A stretch of DNA of 64,000 bases from Gelidibacter japonicus (GTDB lineage Bacteria; Bacteroidota; Bacteroidia; Flavobacteriales; Flavobacteriaceae). The stretch covers positions 186,001 to 250,000 of the forward strand of contig NZ_BJKB01000003.1 in NCBI RefSeq assembly GCF_010725055.1. Reading direction: 5' to 3'. The notes under the pieces were generated by a model, which searched no databases, had not been told where the DNA came from, and saw only the letters and a program-made list of their open reading frames with translations. Of this stretch, positions 57,766-64,000 are shown piece after piece; within the stretch, counting starts at the first letter, position 1; every line of letters begins with the position of its first letter. The translations under genes were made by a program, and so were the position numbers.

Positions 57766-57849
57766 GGAGAGGTGCCAGAGTGGTAATGGAGCAGATTGCT
57801 AATCTGTCGACGGGAAACTGTCGCCAGGGTTCGAGTCCCTGTCTCTCCG
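57766..57849 (+). tRNA. tRNA-Ser(GCU)
   Basis: An 84-nt cloverleaf. Acceptor ggagagg pairs with tctctcc. The anticodon stem cagat/atctg holds the loop with GCT. A long variable arm (class II, gacgggaaactgtc) marks serine, the T arm is cagggttcgagtccctg and the discriminator is G. CCA is not encoded. It has its own promoter upstream and the tRNA-Pro region follows 21 bp downstream. Confidence 0.97.
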
Positions 57850-57869
57850 CAATATTTAGATAACCAATT

Positions 57870-57964
57870 CGGGGTGTATCACGCTAAGGCGTGACAGGTC
57901 TACCCAGGTTATCGCGTCACGCCAATGGCGTGAAGGTTGTCACGCTTGAGGCGTGACCACCCAA
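57870..57964 (+). other. tRNA-Pro-like sequence with three identical-type hairpin arms
   Basis: It opens with the same 5' block as the intact tRNA-Pro 343 bp away (accaattcggggtgta) and keeps segments of its D-arm region (tacccaggttatcgcg, intact copy tagcccggttatcgcg) and variable loop (aaggtt, intact copy gaggtc). It ends with CACCC, which can pair with GGGTG of the 5' acceptor arm. Where the D, anticodon and T arms should be, it has TCACGCTAAGGCGTGA, TCACGCCAATGGCGTGA and TCACGCTTGAGGCGTGA. The middle hairpin is exactly 17 nt, the size of the anticodon arm. No anticodon is recognisable, so it cannot be a normal tRNA. I call it a tRNA-derived or tRNA-mimicking sequence. Confidence 0.6.
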
Positions 57965-57974
57965 ACAGTAAATT

Positions 57975-58222
57975 ATGGATTATACGGTTTACATATTGTA
58001 TAGCCAAAAACGTTCAAGATATTATGTTGGTCAAACAGATAATATCGAAAGTAGATTGATACGACACAACAAGGGCTTAGTAGCATCGACTAAAACAGGA
58101 ACGCCATGGAATTTGGTTTTTACCCAACATGTAAAAACAGATCAGAGGCATTAATTTTAGAGAAGAAGATTAAAAAGCGAGGAGCCAAAAGATATATTGA
58201 AGATAACCAATTCGGGGTGTAG
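57975..58222 (+). pseudogene. GIY-YIG nuclease family ORF with a frameshift
   Basis: From ATG 57975 the frame reads MDYTVYILYSQKRSRYYVGQ with the GIY-YIG pair (here Y-I-L ... Y-Y-V-G), then DNIESRLIRHNKGLVASTKTG and PWNLVFTQH, and stops at 58152-58154. A shift by one base near 58130 restores KNRSEALILEKKIKKRG then AKRYIED and ends at 58222. The restored protein would be 82 residues, the usual size of the small single-domain UPF0213/YhbQ-like family. The last codons (NQFGV, stop) are encoded by the first 10 bases of tRNA-Pro. A one-base deletion is the simplest cause; a sequencing error is possible. Confidence 0.8.
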
Positions 58223-58287
58223 CGTAGCCCGGTTATCGCGCCGCGTTTGGGACGCGGAGGTCGCAGGTTCGAATCCTGCCACCCCGA
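58213..58287 (+). tRNA. tRNA-Pro(UGG)
   Basis: A 75-nt cloverleaf. Acceptor cggggtg pairs with caccccg, the anticodon stem ccgcg/cgcgg carries the loop tttggga (anticodon TGG), the T arm is gcaggttcgaatcctgc and the discriminator is A. CCA is not encoded. Its 5' end overlaps the 3' end of the frameshifted GIY-YIG ORF. A terminator follows at 58335. Confidence 0.97.
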
Positions 58288-58334
58288 CATAATGGAGGTC
58301 GTCACGCCTTAAAGCGTGACCACTCCGACCAGTA

Positions 58335-58371
58335 AAAGCCTAACAAACCAAATATTTGTTAGGCTTTTTTC
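58335..58371 (+). terminator. Terminator of the tRNA-Ser/tRNA-Pro unit
   Basis: Perfect 11-bp stem agcctaacaaa (58337-58347) with tttgttaggct (58355-58365), then a T run. It probably ends one transcript that begins at the tRNA-Ser promoter and includes both tRNAs. Confidence 0.9.
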
Positions 58372-58999
58372 ATTTGTGGCGTTGCTAACGGAATAGAGCA
58401 TAGGCAAACAAACAAAGGGTAAAACCATGAATACCGTTCTTGGTAATTTTAGGCTTTTACTGAGCAACGATCCAGACTCAGGATCAACGAAGTTAATCCG
58501 CTTCTGAAAAATCAAGGTTAAGTCAGAAATTTTGAGATTTCAAACTTAAGTGAAAATTATTAGTAGAAAACCTTACTAATGTGATAGGGGATCCCGTTTT
58601 TTTTTCTTCAAATGAGTGGTGCCAAAATAGCCCATAATTTATAAGATTGTTACAGTGAAACCTTGATTCTATTGGGTCAATATGTTGCTTGTTGAAAAAT
58701 CACAAAATAGAACAGAATTAAATAAGATTACAACACCCTCGAAATTAACAATATGAGGTCCACAACATCACGAAACTTGTCACCTTCTTTTTAATCCATC
58801 CTTCCTTAAACCTTCATCTGAAATACAATTTATCTTTTCAGGACTGAAATAGTTCTTTAAAGATATTTTACTTTTATTCAGCACGTATTAAATTATGCCA
58901 ATTCGTGAGTTTTTGAAAAAGAAGATGAACTCCCATGAAAAGAATAAGAACTAAAATGTAGATCAATTTTAATTGGATGCTCTCATTATAAACGATATG
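58372..58999. other. Gap without a supported gene
   Basis: The 630 bp hold no convincing gene. A short plus-strand frame at 58427-58507 would encode 26 residues ending DSGSTKLIRF, with no ribosome site or family match. A minus-strand frame (58874-59074) could give a one-helix peptide but its codon choice is not gene-like. Confidence 0.5.
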
Positions 59000-59075
59000 T
59001 TTGATATGGATCAATATATATTTTGGCACTAATTGCCGACTCCAACATTGTACAGAATTTTTGATATATATCAAA
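59000..59075 (+). promoter_or_regulatory. Two TTTGATAT-type palindromes 60 bp apart
   Basis: TTTGATATGGATCAAT at 59000-59015 and the perfect palindrome TTTGATATATATCAAA at 59060-59075 share the same half-sites and lie exactly 60 bp apart, just upstream of the small lipoprotein ATG at 59086. They look like a pair of operators for one regulator. Confidence 0.4.
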
Positions 59076-59085
59076 TTGAATTATC

Positions 59086-59540
59086 ATGAAGAAAAATTAC
59101 TTTTTTATTAGTTTTCTAATAGCAATCGTTTCATTAGTCGCTTGTACAAATGATGATGTGAAAGATGTACCTTATACAACAGGGGTTATTAAATTTGAGT
59201 ATCAGAAATCAACACTAATTAACGGATTATCAAAGTCAAAAGACACAATTATAAGCTTTACCTCAATGTTGTAAACCACTTGTGTTAAATGTGGGATGAT
59301 AGCAGAAAACAGAAATATACAATGACATTATGGGAGAATAAATGGGCAGTCTTTAATGGCTATAATAATGAACTTTTGTGGTGCACAAATGATGTATTTG
59401 GATTTAATCCTTTATCACATAATCAACTAATTGATAGAATTGAAAGTTCAGAAAATTCTTATGAATGTGTTCTAGGCAATAATAGGTTGTTTTGCTCGAA
59501 AATTTTAAAGAAAATAACAATGGCGGTGTTTGAGAAATGA
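59086..59540 (+). pseudogene. Probably degraded small lipoprotein gene
   Basis: 59086-59274 encodes 62 residues with a signal peptide and lipobox LVAC (Cys at about 20), then stops (TAA) after SFTSML. A second frame (59289-59540, 83 residues, MWDDSRKQKYTMTLWENKW...) starts 14 bp later in another frame. I cannot join the two by one simple change. The second part looks beta-rich like the rest of a small lipoprotein. Either the gene is broken or the 62-residue lipoprotein is real and the rest is debris. No family was recognised. Confidence 0.4.
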
Positions 59541-59614
59541 AAAAGTATAATTGAAAATTTGTATCCCTGTTTGTAAAGTCCGGTGATTGTAGGTGTAATT
59601 TTAATGCGGATTCT

Positions 59615-60166
59615 CTAAAAGTATTCTTTTAATCTATTCATGAAACCTTTAGGTCTAATTTTAAATTCATCTTCAAGCTCCTGCATGGTCTTATCTGCAT
59701 CATTGATCTTATTAAAAACCTTGGCTCTAATTAAATAAATTGAAGGGATTATTAAAGCCATAATTGGCAATAGATATACTAAGTCAAATTCGTCTAATTT
59801 AGTGTCTTGATAAATAGCTATTACCACTTGATAAATGTACATTATTATTGGTACCAATAAAGCGTGGTACCACCAATGGCGACATGTGAAAAACCAAATA
59901 ACAAGAAATAAGAGCGTGATTAATTTACCAGTGAGCATCCACATGGCGGTTTGCGCATTTTCATAATAACCACTGTGGTATGTAAATAGGAAGGTTTCCC
60001 AATCTGTTGTGGGAGGAACGTAATTATATAGATAAAATAAAAAGGGAGATCCTGCAATTAAAGTTGCAATGATACTCCCTAAAAAAAATCTCTTTTTTAT
60101 ACTGTTTTTATCCTCCAGCTGGAATTTTGATTGAAGCTCTTTCAATTTGTGTTGTTGTTTGTCCAT
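59615..60166 (-). CDS. Membrane protein of unknown function
   Basis: A 183-residue protein starting with a charged segment (MDKQQHKLKELQSKFQLEDK). Four hydrophobic helices follow at about residues 27-48, 72-94, 98-118 and 128-146, and it ends in a charged C-terminal helix with EDEFKIRPKGF. No family was recognised. Its start overlaps a short secreted-protein ORF (60108-60251) by 59 bp in another frame, which suggests translational coupling or that one call is wrong. The context gives no function. Confidence 0.65.
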   Translation of the reverse strand: MDKQQHKLKELQSKFQLEDKNSIKKRFFLGSIIATLIAGSPFLFYLYNYVPPTTDWETFLFTYHSGYYENAQTAMWMLTGKLITLLFLVIWFFTCRHWWYHALLVPIIMYIYQVVIAIYQDTKLDEFDLVYLLPIMALIIPSIYLIRAKVFNKINDADKTMQELEDEFKIRPKGFMNRLKEYF

Positions 60167-60251
60167 CTAAATCAATAAAATTTGTTGCTTGTGCAGTGAA
60201 CAACGCACCACCGAAAATTGCCAAGGCAATCATGTACTTTTTTGTTTTCAT
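60108..60251 (-). CDS. Candidate 47-residue secreted peptide
   Basis: A frame from ATG 60251 to TAA 60108-60110 gives MKTKKYMIALAIFGGALFTA, then QATNFIDLDGQTTTQIERAS and a short Gly end. The first 22 residues form a textbook Sec signal peptide with a cut after TAQA. The last 19 codons lie inside the first part of the membrane protein gene. A TACATTTG (exact TAnnTTTG) lies at 60282-60289 on the same strand, about 30 nt upstream of the ATG, a good promoter distance. The mature product would be about 25 residues. Small secreted peptides of this type are common and unstudied in flavobacteria. Confidence 0.45.
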   Translation of the reverse strand: MKTKKYMIALAIFGGALFTAQATNFIDLDGQTTTQIERASIKIPAGG

Positions 60252-60408
60252 AATTCAAGGGATTTAATTAATTAATTAATTCAAATGTAACATCAACACC
60301 GTATAATTCGTGTTAATCAAATGTTAAAATCAATTGCTTAAGCCGCTTGAACGTTACGGTTTTACCGTACTTTTCAAAATTGACGCGGGGTGTGGTTGCC
60401 AAAAGTTT

Positions 60409-60861
60409 TCAATCTTTTTTCTGCTTTTTCACTTTTTTTTGGGTTAAGTTAGTATTGCTGCTCAATTTAAGAATCCTTGAGCCATCTAAATTCAATTTAA
60501 TTTCAATTTTATTGAACTTTTCAGGAAGAAAACTCACTAATTTATCTGGCCACTCAATAAAAATCCACTGGTCATTAAATAAATAATCTTCTATACCAAA
60601 GTTCAGGGCTTCTTCCTCGTCTTTTATTCTGTACAAATCAAAATGATAAATGAGCCCGTCCTCAATTTCATACTCGTTTACAATTGAAAATGTTGGACTA
60701 CTGACATTCGACGTGCTTCCCAATTGTTTTGAAAGTGCCTTAATTAAGGTTGTTTTTCCTACGCCCATATCGCCATAAAATAAAAGCGTTTTGGATGTCA
60801 CCTGTTTTAATATGGCACTCGCAACGGATTCAATATCTTCAATAGGATATTTGAATATCAT
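60409..60861 (-). CDS. tsaE: tRNA threonylcarbamoyladenosine biosynthesis ATPase TsaE
   Basis: A 150-residue P-loop protein needed with TsaB/TsaD to make t6A at tRNA position 37. Walker A is GDMGVGKTT at residues 30-38. The family motifs are SSPTFSIVNEYE at 54-65, HFDLYRI at 73-79, and FIEWP at 101-105. Size is standard. The C-terminus is Lys/Gln-rich (TQKKVKKQKKD). TsaB and TsaD are not in the window. It is 102 bp downstream of porX on the same strand. Confidence 0.95.
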   Translation of the reverse strand: MIFKYPIEDIESVASAILKQVTSKTLLFYGDMGVGKTTLIKALSKQLGSTSNVSSPTFSIVNEYEIEDGLIYHFDLYRIKDEEEALNFGIEDYLFNDQWIFIEWPDKLVSFLPEKFNKIEIKLNLDGSRILKLSSNTNLTQKKVKKQKKD

Positions 60862-60963
60862 GATTTGCGCTTATGAAATTGATTAGGTAGCAATATTAAA
60901 CATAAAAAATGAGAAATACTAATAAAAAATGTATTTCATCGGGTTTTTTGGCATTACATAGAT

Positions 60964-62517
60964 TTATTTTGGATTGAGAACCACAAAAGGAATGATCATT
61001 TCTTCCAATGAAACGCCTCCATGTTGATAGGTGTTTCTGAAGTAACTTACATAGTGATTGTAATTGTTTGGATAGGCCAAAAACAGATCGCCTTTAGCGA
61101 AAATGAAAGAACTGCTCATCGTTATGGAGGGGAGATGGATGCTTTTCGGATCCTTCACAACAAAAACATCTTTAGCTTCATACGTTAAACTTCGCCCAGT
61201 TTTATAACGTAAATTCAAACTTGTATCTCTATCTCCAATAACCTTTGAAGGGTTGTTAACGTTTATGGTGCCATGATCTGTTGTCAAAATCAATTTAAAG
61301 CCCATTTGCTGCGCCTTTTGTATCATTTCAAGCAAGGGTGAGTTTTTAAACCAACTTAAGGTCAGAGACCGATAGGCTTTGTCATTTGAAGCCAATTCCT
61401 TGACGACTTCCATTTCTGTTTTAGAGTGGGAGAGCATATCCACAAAATTATAGACAATAACAGATAAATCGTTGTTTTTTAATGTTTTGAAGTTTTCAAC
61501 TAACTTTTTACCTGATTGGAGATTGGTTATTTTATGATATTCAGTTTTTAGGTTTTGAAGTCCCAATCGTTTTAATTGAGCTTCCAGAAATTCGGCTTCG
61601 TATAGATTCTTACCACCGTCATCTACATCGTTCCTCCAATATTCGGGATGCCGTTTTTCCATGTCACTTGGCATCAGTCCAGAAAAGATGGCATTACGGG
61701 CATATTGTGTGGCCGTTGGGAGAATGCTGTAAAAAGAGCTTTCTGAGGCTTTTTTGTAATAATTGTTCACAATAGGCTCAAAAGCTTTCCATTGATCGTA
61801 TCTTAAATTGTCAATGACGATTAATAGGGTAGGCTGTTTGTCGCTAAGTTCAGGTACTATTTTGTTTTTGAACAACGTGTGGGACATGACCGGTGCATCG
61901 GCATTCTTTTCAAACCAATCTGTGTAGTTTTTTTCAATAAATTTCCCAAATTGAGCATTGGCTTCAGTCTTTTGGGACTCAAGGATTTGAGTCATACCAA
62001 CATCTTCTATATCTTCAAGCTGAAGTTCCCAGTAAATTAATTTCTGATACAATTCTGACCATTCCTCATAGCTGTTGACCATAGCCATGTCCATGGCAAT
62101 TTTCCGAAACTCCTGCTGGTAATTGGAGGTTGTTTTTTCTGAAATTAATCTGGAGTGATCTAAATTCTTTTTTAGGCTCAACAGAATTTGATTGGGGTTA
62201 ACAGGCTTTATAAGATAATCTGCAATTTTATTGCCTATGGCTTCTTCCATAATATATTCCTCTTCGCTTTTGGTAATCATGACCACAGGAAGATTGGCAC
62301 GGCGCTCCTTAATCTCATTCAGCGTTTCCAAACCCGTTAATCCAGGCATATTTTCATCTAAAAAAACAATGTCAAAATTGGTGTCATCTAAATTTTCTAA
62401 AGCTTCTGTGCCACTTTTGCAGGTAGTAACATTATAGTTCTTTTTTTCTAAAAACAGGATATGGGGTTTTAGTAAATCAATTTCGTCGTCAACCCAAAGA
62501 ATATTTATATGGTTCAT
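60964..62517 (-). CDS. porX: PorX: response regulator with PglZ (alkaline phosphatase-like) domain
   Basis: A 517-residue two-domain protein. The receiver domain covers residues 1-120, phosphoacceptor Asp54 in VFLDENMPG. A helical linker covers about 125-205. The PglZ-type domain begins near 210 with TLLIVIDNLRYDQWKAFEP at about 236-254 and includes LILTTDHGTINVNNP at about 393-407 with the metal-binding Asp and His. PorX with the kinase PorY controls T9SS genes in Porphyromonas and Flavobacterium. It is transcribed divergently from the HD gene with only a 20-bp gap between start codons. Confidence 0.95.
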   Translation of the reverse strand: MNHINILWVDDEIDLLKPHILFLEKKNYNVTTCKSGTEALENLDDTNFDIVFLDENMPGLTGLETLNEIKERRANLPVVMITKSEEEYIMEEAIGNKIADYLIKPVNPNQILLSLKKNLDHSRLISEKTTSNYQQEFRKIAMDMAMVNSYEEWSELYQKLIYWELQLEDIEDVGMTQILESQKTEANAQFGKFIEKNYTDWFEKNADAPVMSHTLFKNKIVPELSDKQPTLLIVIDNLRYDQWKAFEPIVNNYYKKASESSFYSILPTATQYARNAIFSGLMPSDMEKRHPEYWRNDVDDGGKNLYEAEFLEAQLKRLGLQNLKTEYHKITNLQSGKKLVENFKTLKNNDLSVIVYNFVDMLSHSKTEMEVVKELASNDKAYRSLTLSWFKNSPLLEMIQKAQQMGFKLILTTDHGTINVNNPSKVIGDRDTSLNLRYKTGRSLTYEAKDVFVVKDPKSIHLPSITMSSSFIFAKGDLFLAYPNNYNHYVSYFRNTYQHGGVSLEEMIIPFVVLNPK

Positions 62518-62518
62518 G

Positions 62519-62526
62519 TATATTTG
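62519..62526 (+). promoter_or_regulatory. Candidate -7 element of the HD gene
   Basis: TATATTTG matches TAnnTTTG exactly and lies 12 bp before the HD gene ATG, so the transcript would be nearly leaderless. It falls in the 20-bp gap next to porX; the -33 part would be inside porX. Confidence 0.45.
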
Positions 62527-62537
62527 TTTATAATTTA

Positions 62538-63779
62538 ATGTTTAAAAACATAAGTTTGGATAAAGTAAACAAACTCAAAATATTTAACGACCCAATTTAC
62601 GGTTTTATTACCATACCGAATTCGTTAATCTTTGATTTAATTGCCCACAAATATTTTCAAAGGCTGCGGCGGATTTCTCAAATGGGCATGTCTTATTTGG
62701 TGTATCCGGGAGCACACCATACAAGATTCCATCATGCCATGGGGTGTATGCATTTAATGCAAAAAGCTGTGAATGTACTTCGTTTTAAGGGGGTTGACAT
62801 TTCTGAAGAGGAAGAAAACGGTTTGCTGATTGCGATTCTATTACATGATATTGGCCATGGCCCGTTTAGTCACGCTATGGAGCATAGTATTGTAACGGGA
62901 ATATCTCATGAAGCCATTTCGCTTCTGTTTATGGAGCGTTTGAATGTAGAATTTAACGGAAGTTTAACGCTCGCCATTCAAATGTTTAAAGGAGAATACC
63001 ATCGAAATTTTATGTGCCAGCTCATTTCGAGCCAGCTGGATATGGATAGGGCCGATTATTTGAAACGTGACAGTTTTTACACCGGTGTGGCGGAAGGAAA
63101 TATCAATGCCGAACGGTTGATTACCATGCTCAATGTTGAAAATGATGAATTGGTAGTGGAAGAAAAGGGCATTTATAGTGTTGAAAAATTTCTTGTCGCC
63201 AGAAGATTGATGTATTGGCAAGTTTATTTGCATAAAACAAGTGTGGTGGCGGAACAACTGTTGATGCGTGTTTTAAAACGTGCCAAGGAACTTACTGTAA
63301 GTGGCATGGATTTAAAAGCGAGTAGGGCATTGTCCTATTTTTTACATAATGAGATCAACAATTCAAATTTCACAACAGATACATTGGCTGTTTTTGCTCA
63401 GCTGGATGATTATGACATTGTTTCGGGTATGAAAGAATGGCAATTTCATGATGACTTCGTTTTAAGGAATCTGTGTGACATGATCATCAATAGAGATTTG
63501 CTCAAAGTGAAGATGAAGAATAAGAAACCTAAGTTAGCCGATGTGAAAGAGCACAAAGAGAATCTGATGAAGCGTTATAATATAAGTGAAAAGGAAGCTG
63601 ATTATTTTGTGTTCACAGGAGAGATCTCCAATCAAGCCTATCAACTGAAAACACAAACTATAAATATTTTGCACAAATCGGGAAAAATACAAGATATCGT
63701 CAAAGCTTCCGACCAATTGAATTTAAAAGCACTCTCAAAACCCGTCACAAAATATTATATCTGTTATCCGAAGAAATAG
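62538..63779 (+). CDS. HD domain phosphohydrolase (dGTPase-like)
   Basis: A 413-residue cytosolic HD-superfamily protein. Metal ligands are visible: HHTRFHHAMGCMHL at about residues 56-69, LLHDIGHGPFSHAMEH at about 96-111, and SSQLDMDRADYLKRD with the third Asp at about 170. The mid-part NINAERLITML and YWQVYLHKTSVVAEQLLMRVLKRA match the YdhJ/SAMHD1-like family, which includes dNTP triphosphohydrolases. The true substrate here is unknown. It is a single gene divergent from porX; downstream in many flavobacteria the lpxD/lpxA lipid A genes follow. Confidence 0.9.
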   Translation: MFKNISLDKVNKLKIFNDPIYGFITIPNSLIFDLIAHKYFQRLRRISQMGMSYLVYPGAHHTRFHHAMGCMHLMQKAVNVLRFKGVDISEEEENGLLIAILLHDIGHGPFSHAMEHSIVTGISHEAISLLFMERLNVEFNGSLTLAIQMFKGEYHRNFMCQLISSQLDMDRADYLKRDSFYTGVAEGNINAERLITMLNVENDELVVEEKGIYSVEKFLVARRLMYWQVYLHKTSVVAEQLLMRVLKRAKELTVSGMDLKASRALSYFLHNEINNSNFTTDTLAVFAQLDDYDIVSGMKEWQFHDDFVLRNLCDMIINRDLLKVKMKNKKPKLADVKEHKENLMKRYNISEKEADYFVFTGEISNQAYQLKTQTINILHKSGKIQDIVKASDQLNLKALSKPVTKYYICYPKK

Positions 63780-64000
63780 GCATTGGGGACTCGCCCGAAC
63801 GTGCCTTTTAGCTACGGGCGGGTTAGGAGTAAGGATTTTTTTGTAGAGGCAAGACGGTAGGGAAAGACGACTATGAATGTTTAATTGTTAAAGATTGAAG
63901 ATTGTTGATTTTTGAATAACGAATAATGAACTATAATGGTCAACTCCATTTAGAAACATTCAAGCGGCATGAGAGATGATAAAGTTTGATTAACGCTTAA
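63780..64000. other. Right end, no gene seen
   Basis: Only a GC-rich inverted repeat (cgcccg at 63792-63797 with cgggcg at 63815-63820) and AT-rich DNA are present. The hairpin has no T run, so it is a weak terminator candidate for the HD gene. Confidence 0.4.

Larger units (their letters stand above)
57879..58320. repeat. Family of four TCACGC...GCGTGA palindromes
   Basis: Copies lie at 57879-57894, 57917-57933, 57939-57957 and 58301-58320, each a 6-7 bp stem TCACGC(C)/(G)GCGTGA with a 3-6 nt loop of different sequence. The last copy follows the intact tRNA-Pro. It is flanked by ggaggtcg and cactccgac, which match the tRNA-Pro sequences on both sides of its T arm. I found no other copies in the window. 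Confidence 0.8.

Noticed and set aside
58120-58305. Minus-strand ORF of 61 residues with a QDSNLRPP-type peptide
   Set aside because: It is antisense to tRNA-Pro and the GIY-YIG ORF. Such peptides are well-known false ORFs created by tRNA genes.
58309-58515. Minus-strand ORF of 68 residues
   Set aside because: It spans the tRNA terminator hairpin and palindrome and has no recognisable protein features.
8874-59074. TGA or TAA recoding suggested by the stop codons in the S23 pseudogene
   Set aside because: All other genes in the window end normally at TAA, TGA or TAG, so the standard bacterial code holds.

Overview
The window looks like a chromosome segment from a member of the Flavobacteriaceae (Bacteroidota). 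The evidence is AT-rich DNA, type IX secretion (T9SS) parts (PorX, a PorP/SprF protein, a giant protein with a type-B sorting domain), flavobacterial families such as DUF3822, -7 promoter elements of the form TAnnTTTG, and tRNA genes without an encoded CCA. Most of it is ordinary housekeeping sequence. The unusual material sits at 1.1-8.6 kb (repetitive secreted adhesin), 25.4-28.9 kb (segment flanked by copies of a gene end), 37.8-38.1 kb (pseudogene inside the thr operon) and 57.8-58.4 kb (tRNA locus with tRNA-like and hairpin sequences).

Layout. 1-9.2 kb, minus strand: a giant T9SS cargo protein, its PorP/SprF partner and the start of a third gene, probably an OmpA-type partner, plus a small secreted protein. 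9.5-13.8 kb, plus strand: a polyphosphate cluster (SixA-like phosphatase, ppk1, ppx) and a small beta-barrel. 13.9-19.9 kb: miaE, a lipoprotein, dnaX, the RNase P RNA gene, rsmD-DUF3822 and a membrane protein. 20-25.4 kb: a RecD-like helicase, DUF4126, then a tightly packed kdsB-HAD-KdnB-like-acyltransferase operon for the lipid A/Kdo region. 25.4-28.9 kb: a CPA2 antiporter between two copies of the yebC 3' end, next to IS debris. 28.9-36.1 kb: yebC, an S41 protease, pterin dehydratase, an SDR protein, glsA-gcvT and an NmrA-like protein. 36.4-41.6 kb: thrA-thrB-(S23 pseudogene)-thrC. 41.9-49.3 kb: nnr, a TlpA-like lipoprotein, hutH, an unknown protein and clpC. 49.5-57.7 kb: gyrA, a TPR protein, an NlpC/P60 protein lacking its catalytic Cys, thiolase and a PgpH-type HD protein. 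57.7-58.4 kb: tRNA-Ser(GCU), a tRNA-like sequence, a frameshifted GIY-YIG ORF and tRNA-Pro(UGG). 59-64 kb: a degraded lipoprotein gene, overlapping small genes, tsaE, porX and an HD hydrolase.

Functional links. PorX (response regulator of T9SS genes), the PorP/SprF protein and the type-B cargo belong to the same secretion and gliding machinery. ppk1/ppx make and degrade polyphosphate. thrABC form the threonine branch. kdsB and the KdnB-like oxidase act on Kdo. The most interesting observation is at 57.87-58.33 kb: a tRNA-Pro-like sequence whose three arms are replaced by variants of one palindrome (TCACGC...GCGTGA). It sits beside an intact tRNA-Pro and a GIY-YIG ORF that ends inside that tRNA gene. 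I could not determine whether this is an active element or debris.
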